Below are positions 43,034-55,100 of a stretch of 64,000 bases of DNA, piece after piece (within the stretch, counting starts at the first letter, position 1; each line of letters begins with the position of its first letter). The notes beneath the pieces were generated by a model that saw only the letters and a program-made list of their open reading frames with translations, did no database searches and was not told the origin of the DNA. The stretch spans positions 248,001 to 312,000 of the forward strand of contig BDIU01000201.1 of NCBI GenBank assembly GCA_002118135.1. Reading direction: 5' to 3'. The translations under genes and the position numbers were made by a program. The DNA is from Trebouxia sp. TZW2008 (Eukaryota; Chlorophyta; Trebouxiophyceae; Trebouxiales; Trebouxiaceae).

Positions 43034-46000
43034 CTACAGCAAACAACTCCTGAAATGGCTTGCTTCCATCAGACTTGACCCTGCATGCTGTGCATGGTCA
43101 ATGGCAGCGAAGCTCTCACTGTTTTCAACTGCCCAGTTGTCATCAGGGTCCAGCAATGCACCAAAATTCATAGTGAGGTCCAGTGCATCCATATGCTGAA
43201 TCTCTTGCTCAGTTGGCTGCCGTGACACACCAGAGCCACACTGTGAAACTGGTGAAGCTGCATTGCACTGTGGACCCTCGCTGTGCTGCAATGGCTCTGC
43301 TTCTGGCTGTCTGTCAGTGCTATGCTGAACGGCTTGTTGCTCTGAAGAACCCACTGCATTCACCTGTAGCAGAGTAGGATGAGTCACATCAGACAATGCA
43401 TGCAGCAGCAAGCTTGGAGCCAGAAATTGACACCATGCACACTTTGTGTGTCAGTGTGACTTGGCATCAATCAACAAACCACTGCGTACATCCAGTATCA
43501 GAGGCGCTGATGCATTATAAGAGTCTGCAGTAGCATCAGATTGGGGAGATGGGGACGTGTTTCTGCAATGCAGCAAAATATGGCAAGCAGAGAGGTCATT
43601 ACTAGTTCCTATGACTATGTGCAATTGTGTGCTGTAACCTGGGCAGATGCTTGGACTTGTAAGGACCACCTTTTTGCATGCAAAAATCTGCATGACGGTG
43701 TTGCAACATGTGCTGCCTCGGCCCAGCAACAGCTACAGTTACAATCAGTGCATCAAGTACAGCACCCACAAGCAGCATGCAATCACAACTTACTGGCAAA
43801 GGCGATATGAGGTCTCTGAAGGGCACCATCTCATTTGGCAGCGTGGCAAAGTAGTTGGTGAGATCCATATCACTAGAGCCAGCTGGCGCAGCAGCATGCT
43901 GCGCCAACCGACTTGGCGAGTGAGGTGTACTGGCCTGCGGCTTCTTGCAGGGGCTGGCCCTAGGTCCCTTGCCTGCAGGCTTACAGCTCACTACCTGCTT
44001 GCTTGCTGTCCAGCATCCAAGACTGATGTCCCCGCCTACAGGGACACTACATCTTGACAACATGATGCTGGATACACAGACTGAGGCAATGGGCCTTGCT
44101 ACAAAAGGCTGCCCTTACGGCCTTTGCCTGCAGGCTTGGAACTCTCTACTCGGTCTGTGGCTGTCCAGCATCCAGAACTGATGTTCCCACTTGGAAGTAT
44201 TATACCATGTTGATATAACGATACTTGATGAACGGACAGATGCTGATTTGCGGCAGCATCTGCAATGACAAATCTAAATGCAGAAGCAGCTGGCACGCAA
44301 GTTGCATGCGTTCTACTGCTTGCAGCCGAGACCACAATGCGTGTCATGCATGGCTTGTTGTCACCATACGTGTCATGTAACGCATTCCATACCTGTAAGT
44401 GCAGCAGGCACAGCCTCATCTGCCTGGATCTCAACAGGACCCTTGCTTTTTACACCAGCACCACTCGTCCGCCTCCAAAAGGAGCCAAAGGCATCACAGG
44501 TGTCCTGCTGCTGGAACAGCTCCATGGCCGCAACATCAAAGGACAGCGTGAGCTCACTTTGCCGCTCAGCAACAGCTTGCTGAGGGCTGAGCTCATGTGA
44601 CTGCTGTGAGTCCTCAGCAGGCCCAGCAGGCGAGGCAGCTGCTGCTTCAGTTGGGCTACTGACATCCAGATCACTGGTGTCAATGTGATCACATCCCTCC
44701 TGCTGCTGATGCTGCTGCTGGTGCTGGTGCTGATGTTCAATGTCCTCATTGCTGTCCATGGCAGGATGGTGTTCAGTACCCTCGTCCCTGTCCATGGGAG
44801 GCTGGCTGAGTGAAGGCTCGTAACTAGCATCCTGCTCTTCAGCTGCCTGTGATTGCTGCTCAAAGTCAGGACAGCAAGCTGTGTCTGTCTGCTCTTCTGG
44901 CCACTGTGATGCTGATGCAGTCACAGGACCCGGTGCAGCAGCTGCAGCTGCCTGTGACTGTTTCTCCCAGTCGGGACAGCAGCCTGTGTCTGTCTGCTCT
45001 TCTGGCCACTGTGATGTCACAGGACCTGCTGCTGCTGCTGCAGCCTGTGCCTCTGCTTCCTTGGCTAGCCTGCGCCTCTTGATGCCTTCCTGCAGACTGA
45101 GAGCTCCAGGGGAGATAGGAGGCAGCCGTGGAGGGCTCTCCACTACTGCTTTCCTCTTCCTGTACTTTGCCTTCTTCTTGACAGGAGCTACAGCAGCAGC
45201 CTGAGGGTTTGCAGCGTCGTCAGGCTGTTGGATAGGGTTTGAGTCGTCCCCAGCCTGCTGTTGGGCTAGCTCGGCAGCTGCCTCAGCAGCTGCTGCCCTG
45301 CCACGCTTTGCCCTTTTAGGCTGCTTTGGCTTGGCTTGACCTGGTTGCTTGGGCTGTCTCATCTTTTGTCCTGGGGTCTTGCTATCGACAGGAACTCCCA
45401 CAACGACAGTGCCAAGCAGAGGGATGCCGTGAGCAGGCTGATCTGACGCAGGCATGCACTGGTCATCTGTCTGGGTACATAGACCTTCCAAATCAAGCTC
45501 ATCATCCAGAAGCGCCTGCAAGGCACATTGAGCAATCACAACTTCCAATCCTTGAAGGAATGCAAGCAGGTGAATGGGCTTGTGCCTTTGAGAACAGGCC
45601 TGTGCATGCATAAGTTGCAACAGCTCATGTAGCTGAAGCACAGCTATTACAGGACAAGTCAACATGAGGACCATGCCTTCAAGCTGTGTAGCAAGGTCAA
45701 TCAAGTGTGATGACAAGTGACAGAGCATATTGAGCCTCTTTGTGAGCTGACTGCAATGGATTGAGCAATGCACAATGCATGCAGCGCTGCTGAACGCATG
45801 CATTCATGCATTAGCGTAAGAACCCAAAAGCCATGCAGTAAGAAATCAAGTTGCACACCTCTTCTGATGTCAGCAGTGCTGACAGTGGGCCCTGCTTGGC
45901 ACAGTCATCCTGTTGACGCTCTGCTGAAATCTGAGCGTCCTCTGGGTCAGCACCACTGACGTCTGCCTCTTCCTCTACTTGTCGAATCAGCTGAGCGTCC

Positions 46001-49000
46001 ATGAGCTTGTTCTGAATGCCTGAATGCACCTTGTCAGCCTCATCTGCTGAAACGCCATCTGTAGGCTGTGCTGCTGTGCACACTGACTGCTGCTTGTCTA
46101 TAGCATCAGCAGGCAGACAACAAGCTTGCTCAGGAGAGTCCAGTGATGGCAGTCCAAAGTCCATGTCCTCAGGCAGATCAAACAGGTCAGACGAGCAATC
46201 AAGCACATCCTGGTTCTGCTCGCTGCCAATGTTGCAACAGTCTGAGACTGGCTCATACAACTGCTGGGGCATATCCTGGATTTCAGCTGTCTGATGTGCT
46301 GAGCTGCAAGGGACAGAAGCCTGCTCTGCTGCTGCCGCTGGAAGCTCATCCCACCAGCCAGACGGCTCAGCCGATAAGGCACCCGGAGCTTGAATTGACC
46401 AGACTGATGCTTCCCTAGTCAGGTAGCCAGAAGGCTGTGCAGTCAGAGCACCGCTTGGCTGTGCTGACAGCTCTTGTTGTAGAGGCTCGGGCCGCTGATC
46501 CTGTGAAGGCTGAAGTGCAAGCGCTGAGCATTCTTGCCTTGGCAGGGTGTCTGCTGGACTGGCGACAGCTTGCTGGTCTGAAGAGAGCGGTGCAGGGACC
46601 TGGAAGTTGCTGGCGTGAGACTGACTGAGCCTTGCTTCAATGTCAGGCTCAGAATGCTCAGGCAGGTTGGCCTTCTCCCAGCCCAGATCACTGTTGCAGG
46701 GCGAGGTAGCAAGGTGACTTGTGCCTGGTGTGTCGTCAGGACGTGCAGGGGCTGGCTTGTGTACAAGACCATCCTGATGCTTGCAAGGCGTGACCAGGCC
46801 TGACACCGAGCTGGTCACGTCGATGGGCGGACCTGCCACAAGGCGTTTGCCGGCGTGACTCTGCTGGCCTGCACTGACAGCGGCGGCCGTTGTCTGGGGC
46901 CCCTCTGGATGGAGATTGCTGAAAGCTTCGCTGAGCACCCGAGCAGATGAGCACGATGATGCTGACGGCCGCACCGATGAGCCAAGCGGAGAACCAAACG
47001 GCAGACTGCGTACGGCGTGTAGGGGTGCTGTTGCTTGCTGAGCAGGTGCCAAGTTCTCCTGACACTCAGCACCAGAGCCGCTCTGATCTGCTGTAGAAGG
47101 GCCAGCAGCTGCAGCAGCTGAGATGGCAGCCTTACTCTGGGCAAGAGGGGCAGCTTGGCTGGGTACCCAGACATAGCACAGCTCTAGAGACTTTCCTGAC
47201 TGCTGTAGCTGCTGCTGCATCTGCCCCAGCTGCAACAACAGCCGTGCTCAATATTGTACGTCAGAGAACAGAGTCAATGCATGAGAGCAAAGCAGTGCAT
47301 CTTGTACAGCTCCTCCCTATATACTGTATGCAGAACACACAGGACAAGCACCATGTAACAAGCCAGCTCTGTGCAAGCCAGGCTGTTTGTTGCAATCCAA
47401 GAAGACAAGCTGTTGCCTTGCACCCGCCTCTGATGCTGCTGCAGTCTATGCAGCTTTGCATAACGTACCATGAGAGCACTGTTGACGCTTGCACTGGTCC
47501 ATGACAGACATCTGTCTTCCTGCCCAGACACCAGCCCCACCAGATGCAGCTCATAGGAACTGCCCAAGCGCTGTACTGCCGGCTCCCACTTCTTCTGAAG
47601 ATGCCTCAGCAGGCCCTCAACAGCCTTCTTTGGCCTGTAGCAAGGATTCACAGAATGGCTGGTGACTTTGTGCATATTATACTAGCACAGAAGAGATTTG
47701 TCCTTATGCCTGCTGTTGCCATGCTCTTGTGACTGCATGGCATGTGCTCAAGCTGGAGATTGACCAATGTCTTGTCTTTCATCAAGCAAGGCAATGCTTA
47801 CAGTAGGATCAGTATGTACCCTCAACCTCTGTGGATTCGTCTAAGTAAACAGTCCTGTGCAACTTCATGCAACCACATCATCACAAATTGTGTGGCTGGA
47901 AGCTGTGCAGAAGGTGACTTGTCAGCAGCAACGCTTACTTGTTATTGGGCATCTCCACAAGAGCAGTGCATCCAAAGCCTTGCATCAGGCGCTTGGTGGC
48001 GCCATCCAAAGGCCGCAACCTCAAACATAATGGCTCCTTGCTCAGAGGGCCTGATGCTACAGATGACATGGCCCTTGATACCTCGCCAGCCTCCTGCTGC
48101 TGATGCTGCTGATGCGACTGCTGCTGCTGATTCTGCAGCACTTCCTGCTCTGGCAACTGCTGAGCTGTTTGGCAAGCCTTTGTTGCATCAGCAATCTGTG
48201 ATTGTGTTGCTGTCAAACCCAAGCAGTCCTGGTAAGAGCTGACACGCTGTGATGCACTCCCGCTTGCTTGCTGCGGATGAACACACTCAGGCTCAGCATG
48301 CTGGACCTCTGTTGTTGCTGTCTGAGCAAGGTCAGAAGGCTCAGCGTGAGCGAGCTCATCTGCCTCAGGTACCCACCGCTTTGAGTCATCAGCCTGAGGC
48401 AGCTCTGAGCACTCAGGCGAGTCAGGAGCTGCTGAGTCCTGAGCCTCCAGGGCTGCTGCTGCAGCTTTGCTGCTCTTCTTGCTCTTGCTGCCTCTCTGCA
48501 CTTGCGCAGGCTGTGCAGCTGCGACAGGCATGTCTGCAACCTGCAGGCACGGCGTGAAGGCTTTAGCATTAGGCATCAAAGTCTCCGTGGGATTGGACAT
48601 TTGCTATGTGAGCCAGGCAGCTTGGGGAGGTACTGTCAGCTGCATACAGCTGCACAGCTTGAGACGACACACACATGCTCAGATAATAGGTGTTGTAGTT
48701 GACGGCAGCTTCCTAGAGCAAGGACGCCTTTGGTAAGGTCAAAATCCACAAGGCTTGCTCTGAGAAGGACAAGAAATTGCTCCTTAGCCAGCACACTGCA
48801 CATATACAGTGGCCACTCTCAAGTGTGTAGCGTTGCATCTCAGATTTTGGCAAATTGATCTGGCAGCAAGGCACAACGTCATTCTTGTCATGTGAGCCAT
48901 AGCTGCTAGTGTTGCGCTTGCGCCAGATCTGTACTATGGCATCAGACACTATTTATCAGTGTCTATGTTGGCATCAAACATTTGATGGGTGTACAGCGCA

Positions 49001-51093
49001 GGCAGCATTCCTTGAAAAGGTGACATGACATGGTGGCTGATGATAGGATGCAGTGCCTTACCGCTTGTGTGCGCCTTGCTGGCTTGCTTCCAGCAGCCAT
49101 GTGCTTGTGGCTCTGCTTCTTGGCCTTGACTTGCTGGTTGCTAGCCAGACCGCTGTTCTCCTTGTTCACACCTACATACGTGGTCAGCTTGCATCAAAAC
49201 AGGTGCTGCAAGCAACTAACCCCCAGGATGAGGCATGCATGTCATTGATGCTAAGTGTATACATACATCAGCATGGCAGCATGAGATGCAACAGCCAAGC
49301 ATACACCATCCCAGCTCTGTCAGTGGGCAAGCACAATGGTCAATTGTAATGGCCAATGTGAAAGCGAAGCTGGAATTTTGACAAGGTTAGAAGGTCATTA
49401 TAGTCCCTTCTCTGAGTCAGATCATCTCATGCGGCTTCCACATGCCTTGGAAGGTCACACTCCTCGTAAGGGCAGCTTTTGCTTACCTGCACTCTTCTTC
49501 AGGGGCTTGATTGGCTTGACACGCTGCTGCTCAGCATGTTGTTCAGCCTCTTTGACACGCTGCCTCTCAGCTTCCTTAGCAGCTCTGGCCTGTGCCTGCT
49601 GCCCTGCAATACGGTCTGCCTTCCTCTGTGCCTTCAACTCTGCCTTATGCTCTCTAGCCTTATAAACACCCTCAAGACTCTGCACAGAATGGCAAACCGT
49701 TGTGAGGTGTCACTGGCCACACCCTCAAGACTCTGCAAACAGTACCACCCCTCTTGGCGAGGTCAATGTGCTCATACTAGGCTGTGTGTTCACTGGGACT
49801 GGAAAAGCCTTCTAGACTATGTCAAAGTAGCAGGTTTCTGCAAGGTTTTGCGAGGGAGACACCTCAAGACTCTGCAGAGGTAGCGGTTCTGAGTGGTATG
49901 CCACTGTGCTGCTACAGGTAGACCGGTGTAACAGATGTGGGCAGTCTGCACGAGAGCTGACAGAGTGCAACAGAGCTTGGGCGCAGATGCTTGGCCTCAG
50001 AACTGGTGTGTATGGTCCTGATGCATTGCTAGAGCTGCTTCTGCAAGATGCTGAATTTATATGCCCATGGGTAGCAGAGTTGCCTGAACAGGATGGAGGG
50101 TGTGCCAGCTGAAAGGGACACATATGCAGCTTCTGCCTGGTTCTGACCATCAAGTTGTCTGCAGTGCTTTGTGTTCTGGCTGCCTATCAAGACAGTCACT
50201 CAACAGGCAGCTTGCTTAGTGAGCCTTTCTGGACACATGGCATTCAAGCAGTACATCAGATTGTCATCTGCTTGTGTTCCCTTGTTGACAGCAGCTACCT
50301 CTTGCATGATCAGGATGTATCTGGCCATCTTGGCAGCATTTGCTTGACTGATTTTCTGTGGCAGCAACTTGGGTTTCTGCCCTTGCCCATTGCTCCACTG
50401 CAAGACACAGTGGATCCCAGTCAGTCTAGACTCAACAGCGCAAAAGCTGCAAATGCGCTGGTATGCAAATGGCTCACCGCAGCCCACATGCTGGTCATAG
50501 CGTTGATGAGCTCCTTCTGCATAAGGGCATTAAGATCCCTGGAAGGGTTATGCTTTTGAAACTGCGCCTTCAGTCTGTAGTAGTAATCCCGGACCTGTAG
50601 CAGCACATATAGTTGCAGGCCCTCAGTTTACATACATGCAGAAAGCATTCAAGGTGCAGCCCAGCAAGATGGCATTGTGACAAGGCTGGATTTTTGAGTT
50701 GCATCATACCTGATCCCTTGTCTTGTTGGGAAGGTGATGAGCTATGCATGTCACACAATCTTGTAGAGGTGCACCAGCCATAGCAGGCAACTTGAGAAAG
50801 AATGTGCTTTGTTCTTCCAAATTCCACTTGTCATACTTGCGCTGCTTCTTGTCGTTTGAGCTGCCCTCCACACTCTCTGAACATTGCAGCCCATTCATCA
50901 TTTGTGGACAGAGCTGCTTCTGCTCACTTTGCTGACAAAGTATATGCAGTTGCAGAGCACGTGGTGCAATGATGGGGTGCAAAGCTCTGCAAGCAGGGTA
51001 CAGCAATGCAGGCTGCACACACATACCTGTGTCGTCGGCTTCTGTTTCTGTCTGAAGGCGTTTTGGTGCCTTGGCTGACATTACAGCACTCAT
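43034..51093 (-). CDS. Cramped / TSL-kinase-interacting-protein-1-like SANT-domain protein
   Basis: Ten exons (51093-50710, 50594-50478, 49679-49487, 49171-49062, 48603-47939, 47634-47532, 47229-45859, 45515-44393, 43972-43794, 43363-43034) close in phase to 1524 residues. The N-terminal SANT/Myb-like domain reads YDKWNLEEQSTFF, LPNKTRDQVRDYYYRL and SRDLNALMQKELINAMTSMW, the pattern of plant TKI1 and animal CRAMP1 proteins. Downstream RLRPLDGATKRLM and KKAVEGLLRHLQKKWEP match the conserved middle region of that family, as does LCYVWVP. Long Gln/Ala/Ser/Pro-rich disordered segments and basic patches (RAKRGRAAA, KKKAKYRKRK) fill exons 7 and 8. C-terminal acidic motifs are MDLTNYFATLP and LDLTMNFGALLDPDDNW. 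It is probably a nuclear chromatin or transcription factor; animal Cramped acts in histone-gene regulation. An additional small exon near 43500 is not excluded. Confidence 0.8.
44114..44189 (-). repeat. Echo of the acceptor region of the Cramped-like exon 9
   Basis: The intron-exon border at about 43962-44034 (GGACAGC, TAAGCCTGCAG/GCAAGGG) recurs at 44114-44189, 152 bp upstream in the transcript, with the GCCTGCAG/GCAAAGGCCG acceptor intact. Shared words on the plus strand are GCCTGCAGGCTT and CTGTCCAGCATCCA. Confidence 0.82.
49680..49885 (-). repeat. Two echo copies of the Cramped-like exon 3 acceptor
   Basis: The start of exon 3 (CTGTGCAG/AGTCTTGAGGGTGT, first base 49679) recurs with first base at about 49733 (TTTGCAG/AGTCTTGAGGGTGT) and about 49874 (TCTGCAG/AGTCTTGAGGTGTC). 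Spacings are about 54 and 141 bp. All three keep AG and SLEG codons. Only the real one continues into YKAREHKAELK. Confidence 0.87.
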
Positions 51094-52147
51094 TTGCAAG
51101 GACCTGAGCCTGACACGGCTCTGTTACGAGCTGGGCGAAACAGTGCTGCCTTGATCTCGTGTCTTGCTAGTCTGAGCTGAGGCTAGAGATCCTCAAACAA
51201 CCGTCCGGACGATACAGAGACAGTCTGCAGCCTGCAGGTTCCTACACCATACTTCAGGGCCTGTTGCTGCGCTTCACAACAACATCCCGTGTGACAATGC
51301 ACGCCAAAGCTGACTGCAGCTGCAGGGCCTTGCTGGTGTGAATGGTGGTCTTAGCTTCCGTCAAAATCGTTTCAAAGCATCAATCGCAGAGTCGAAGGCG
51401 TTTACACCGAAGCAAGCAACCAATCTTCGCAGCAAAATGTCGTGCGACCCTAACGTTTAGCTCGACAACCTCATCTCAGCTGTCCCAGCATTCACTGCCC
51501 TTTGCCAGCGAGCAGACGAAGTGCTGAGACCTTCATTTGCCACTGCGTGCAAACTTCAACCTTCAAAATTTGCGCAACAACGCTGCTACCTTTCTCTTCT
51601 TCTCCATTAGTCAGTGCACAGCATTCAGGACATGCCATTCTGCTAGCAATGTAGCGCTGCTGACAGCAATTTACATCAGCCAGTGCCTCGTGTTCCGCGA
51701 ACCGCGGTGGCTACATTGGTAATGAGTGCTGGAATCATGCCCTATATAGCTCAAAACGTGTCCTTCTGGGCTGATCAATTGCAAGGCGTGCTAATAGTAT
51801 GGCCAGAAGCCACCCAAATTGCCTGAAAAGACTTTTCAAACTTAGTTTGATCTTCATACATGATCAGACGTGTTTGCCATTGACCTTTTCAGTCACAAAA
51901 GGTGACTGCGAAATCCCAATCAGGAGTGATGAGCCACTGTGGCCTTCATATGAACGAGGGTGTTTTGTTAGTCAATGTCCTAACATCTTTGCAGCTGATG
52001 TTATAATGAGATACATTGGCAGCAATACCTGGCAACACACACCTACTGGTCAATCAAAGTTTGCAACACCTTTTCATGTACAGTTCCAGAAGCACAGTCG
52101 CGTCTTCAGCTGCTAATAGTACTGCATGTTGACAACCTGCAGAGAGT
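51094..52147. promoter_or_regulatory. Upstream region of the Cramped-like gene / 3' side of the Kelch-HMG gene
   Basis: About 1.05 kb contain the promoter and 5' UTR of the minus-strand Cramped-like gene. Open frames on the plus strand (51342-51527, 51799-52116) show no domain. No known box was assigned. Confidence 0.45.
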
Positions 52148-55100
52148 CTATTCAGGCCCGACTGTAGAGTCTGACGCAACTGTGTATCCAACTCCAGGAG
52201 GCGGTTGAACATTTGGAGGTATTGCACTAGCAGGTTTCAAGCCTGACACTGATGCATCCAAACCTTCGGTTTCCAGTTCTGTGGTTGCATCCACAGCATC
52301 ATTGGAATGCTCTGTCATCAGCTTATCACTTTGAGCGATCTGTGGGTATGCAGCTGGCGGCGTTGCCAATGCTAAGTAGGGGCTGAAAAGCATTGCATGA
52401 TAGGTGAAGCCATTGACAGCGACTTCTGCTAGATAGCCAGATTGGAAGGATCCAGTCACCTTGCCTTCCACCTGTCATGCAGTGCAATTGTCATCAAACC
52501 ACATATAGCAACTGTCAGGCAAGCTTTTGCAGCACAGCAGACAACTTGCGCAGCTTCTCATATGTGGCTTTGGGTTATGCCAAACGCATGGAAGCAGGCG
52601 CACACTGTTGCTGACAGCAGCAAGCTCAAGAAGAGCGCGTCAACCTCTCATGCAGAAAGCTTGACGGGCGGCTGAGGACCATAATGGTGTTCAGATGGCA
52701 GCACCACAGAGCATTCCACCCCAGCAAAGCTAGATTTGATGAACACACACATCATGGGCAGAGATGCGCAGCAATGCTCAAAACTGATGCATCAAAGTAA
52801 ATACAGCAATGAAGCAATACCTGTGCACCCACAAGACTGGGGTTTGGTATGTATATTGTGCAGTTTGGGGTGTCATCCATGCGCTGCCGTTTGCTGCCCT
52901 CAGATGACGCCACGTACTGGCTAGACATGGATGGGCCGGTGCTTTCAGGGAAGCTATCTAGCCGCGGATCACGCCTGCAAGTAGCTAACTTTGTGACAGC
53001 CAGATCAAAAACAAACATGAGCAGACTGCGGCAACGACTGTTGGCCTGCAATACAGAACAAGCTGCATGGAGAACATGTCAACTGGTCAAGCCATGACAG
53101 AAATGGCTTGAACCTGACCAAGACCTTCTGCAAAAAGACAGGTAGAGATGACCTGACAAGCACTGCGCTTGATGCAGCAACAGTAGCTTCAAGCTTGTAG
53201 CTTGCAGTCACAGGTAGCTAAATGTCAATCTCAACCTGTTGTGGTGACCAGCTCTTACACATCACAAGGTTAGCTGCATCAAAAGAGACATGTATGCAGT
53301 GTTTTGCAGAACACAGACTGTGCAGGTAGCGTAACAGCTAACATAACAGACGTACGCATATCATGAGATTACACAGCTCTCTGCATGTAACAACATCAGT
53401 TAATCATCAACACGGCTGAGTCACAAAGCGCGCCACTTACTTCCTGTTGGCCATCATCTGAGCAGTCAGGTTTGACACCAAGATAGGCAGGCCTGTAGGC
53501 AGGTCAACCCCTTGCAACGCATGCAGCTGATGCAGCTCCGCCACTTGCTGCAAGCCAAACGACGCAGTTAATGTCATAAGCCACTTGCTGCAAGCCAAAT
53601 AATGCAACCAATATCATAAGCCACTTTCTGCAAGCCAAATGATGCGATTAATGTCATAAAACACTTGCGGCAATCCAAATAACACGATGAATGTCATAAG
53701 CTGCAGCTGGACCCTGGAAACAGGTTGTCATGCAGGACTTATACATGCGTTTTGGGTTAGCATTTCCATTATATATGCAAGTTGTGTCAGAGATATGAAC
53801 CTCTCAGCAGTGTGATCATTGCTTTGTCACACAGCAGATACTGGTTTGATCTTATGGCGGTGGTTTCAAGTGATATGACATGCCCACATGGACAACCTGC
53901 TGCAAAGTGATCACACATCCACCTGGAGCACAGGTCAAGGACGTGCTGGCGCAAGGTGACGACCTTCCTGTTACCCATATAGCTGGCAGAGGAAGGGCAG
54001 AACAGCATCATACGGGCATGCAAGGCTTCAATTGAGCTGAGTCTATGGTGCTGTGAGGAGAGATGCAGAGCAGCAGTCTTACCCTGTTGTTCTGCTCTGT
54101 AGCTTTCTGCTTCCACAACTGCTTGTCATCATGCGACATGTCCTTCCACATGCTGCCAATGATGCTTTCTACTTCCCTGCAGCAGCATTTCCTGTCGAAC
54201 CCTGCAAACTTTTGCAGAATTGCATTGAGGTCAAAGTGACTGTGTCCAGATGCACCAAAATTCAGCAAAGCCTCGTTGCAATATCTTAAGTCATTGCCAC
54301 TTTGACAGACCAATAAACAGTCTGGCAAGCACCACTTATGTCCTTGCTGCAATGCTCAGCAGGCAGCAAAGGCAAGACGCAACCAGGAGCTTGTTTACAT
54401 CATGCGCACTGAACTTGCACTGAAGCGCATCATGATGCAAATGGAAGGTAGTGTTGAATATATATAGCCATTGAGCAAAAGGGGTTTACTGAACATACCT
54501 GGGGACCATGTCTGGATGGGCTTGCCGCACTTCTGGTCTGCGGTGCTCGCAGAACAAATTGTATGACGTGATCATCTTGAGCCCTGAGGAGTCTTTCCTT
54601 TTGTGAGACTTGACCTCCTTAGGCGGTGCAGCCGCCACTGGTGCGGCAACTGACAACATCCACACATCACTCAGAGGCTTCTCATCTGCAAGCAAACACA
54701 TGTTATCAGCAGTGCAAAGCTTATCCTTTGGTTTTGCAACACGTACAGCAGATACAGAAAAGCATTTGAAAAATGTGGTCTTGACACTTTTGATGATGCC
54801 CTTCAGACTACTTCGACCACAGCCATCAGCCATACTGGTGCAGCAAGTGACAGCATCCATTCATGACTCAGGGGCTCGTCTGCAAGGAAGCATATACGGG
54901 CCAACAGTGCGCAGTGTTGTGCTGAATTGACCAAAGTTATTTGTGGACCAGTGCAGTGGTTGACCAATCCTATTGGGCAATGCCCACCCAGACCTATGCA
55001 CATGCTCAGAGGGCACGTACGCAACCACAAAGCGCACAGTGACATGCCACCAGCCAGACATGCATCAAGTCACAAAAAGCGTCGCAAAAAATTGTGCACA

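Noticed and set aside
44278..45204. Plus-strand open frames opposite the Cramped-like exons 7-8
   Set aside because: They are shadows of the Gln/Ala/Ser-rich coding sequence on the minus strand, with no domain and no splice consistency.
53541..53700. CRISPR-like array of four 40-bp repeats
   Set aside because: The repeats are contiguous with no spacers, the context is a eukaryotic intron, and each unit is a copy of the downstream 3' splice site.
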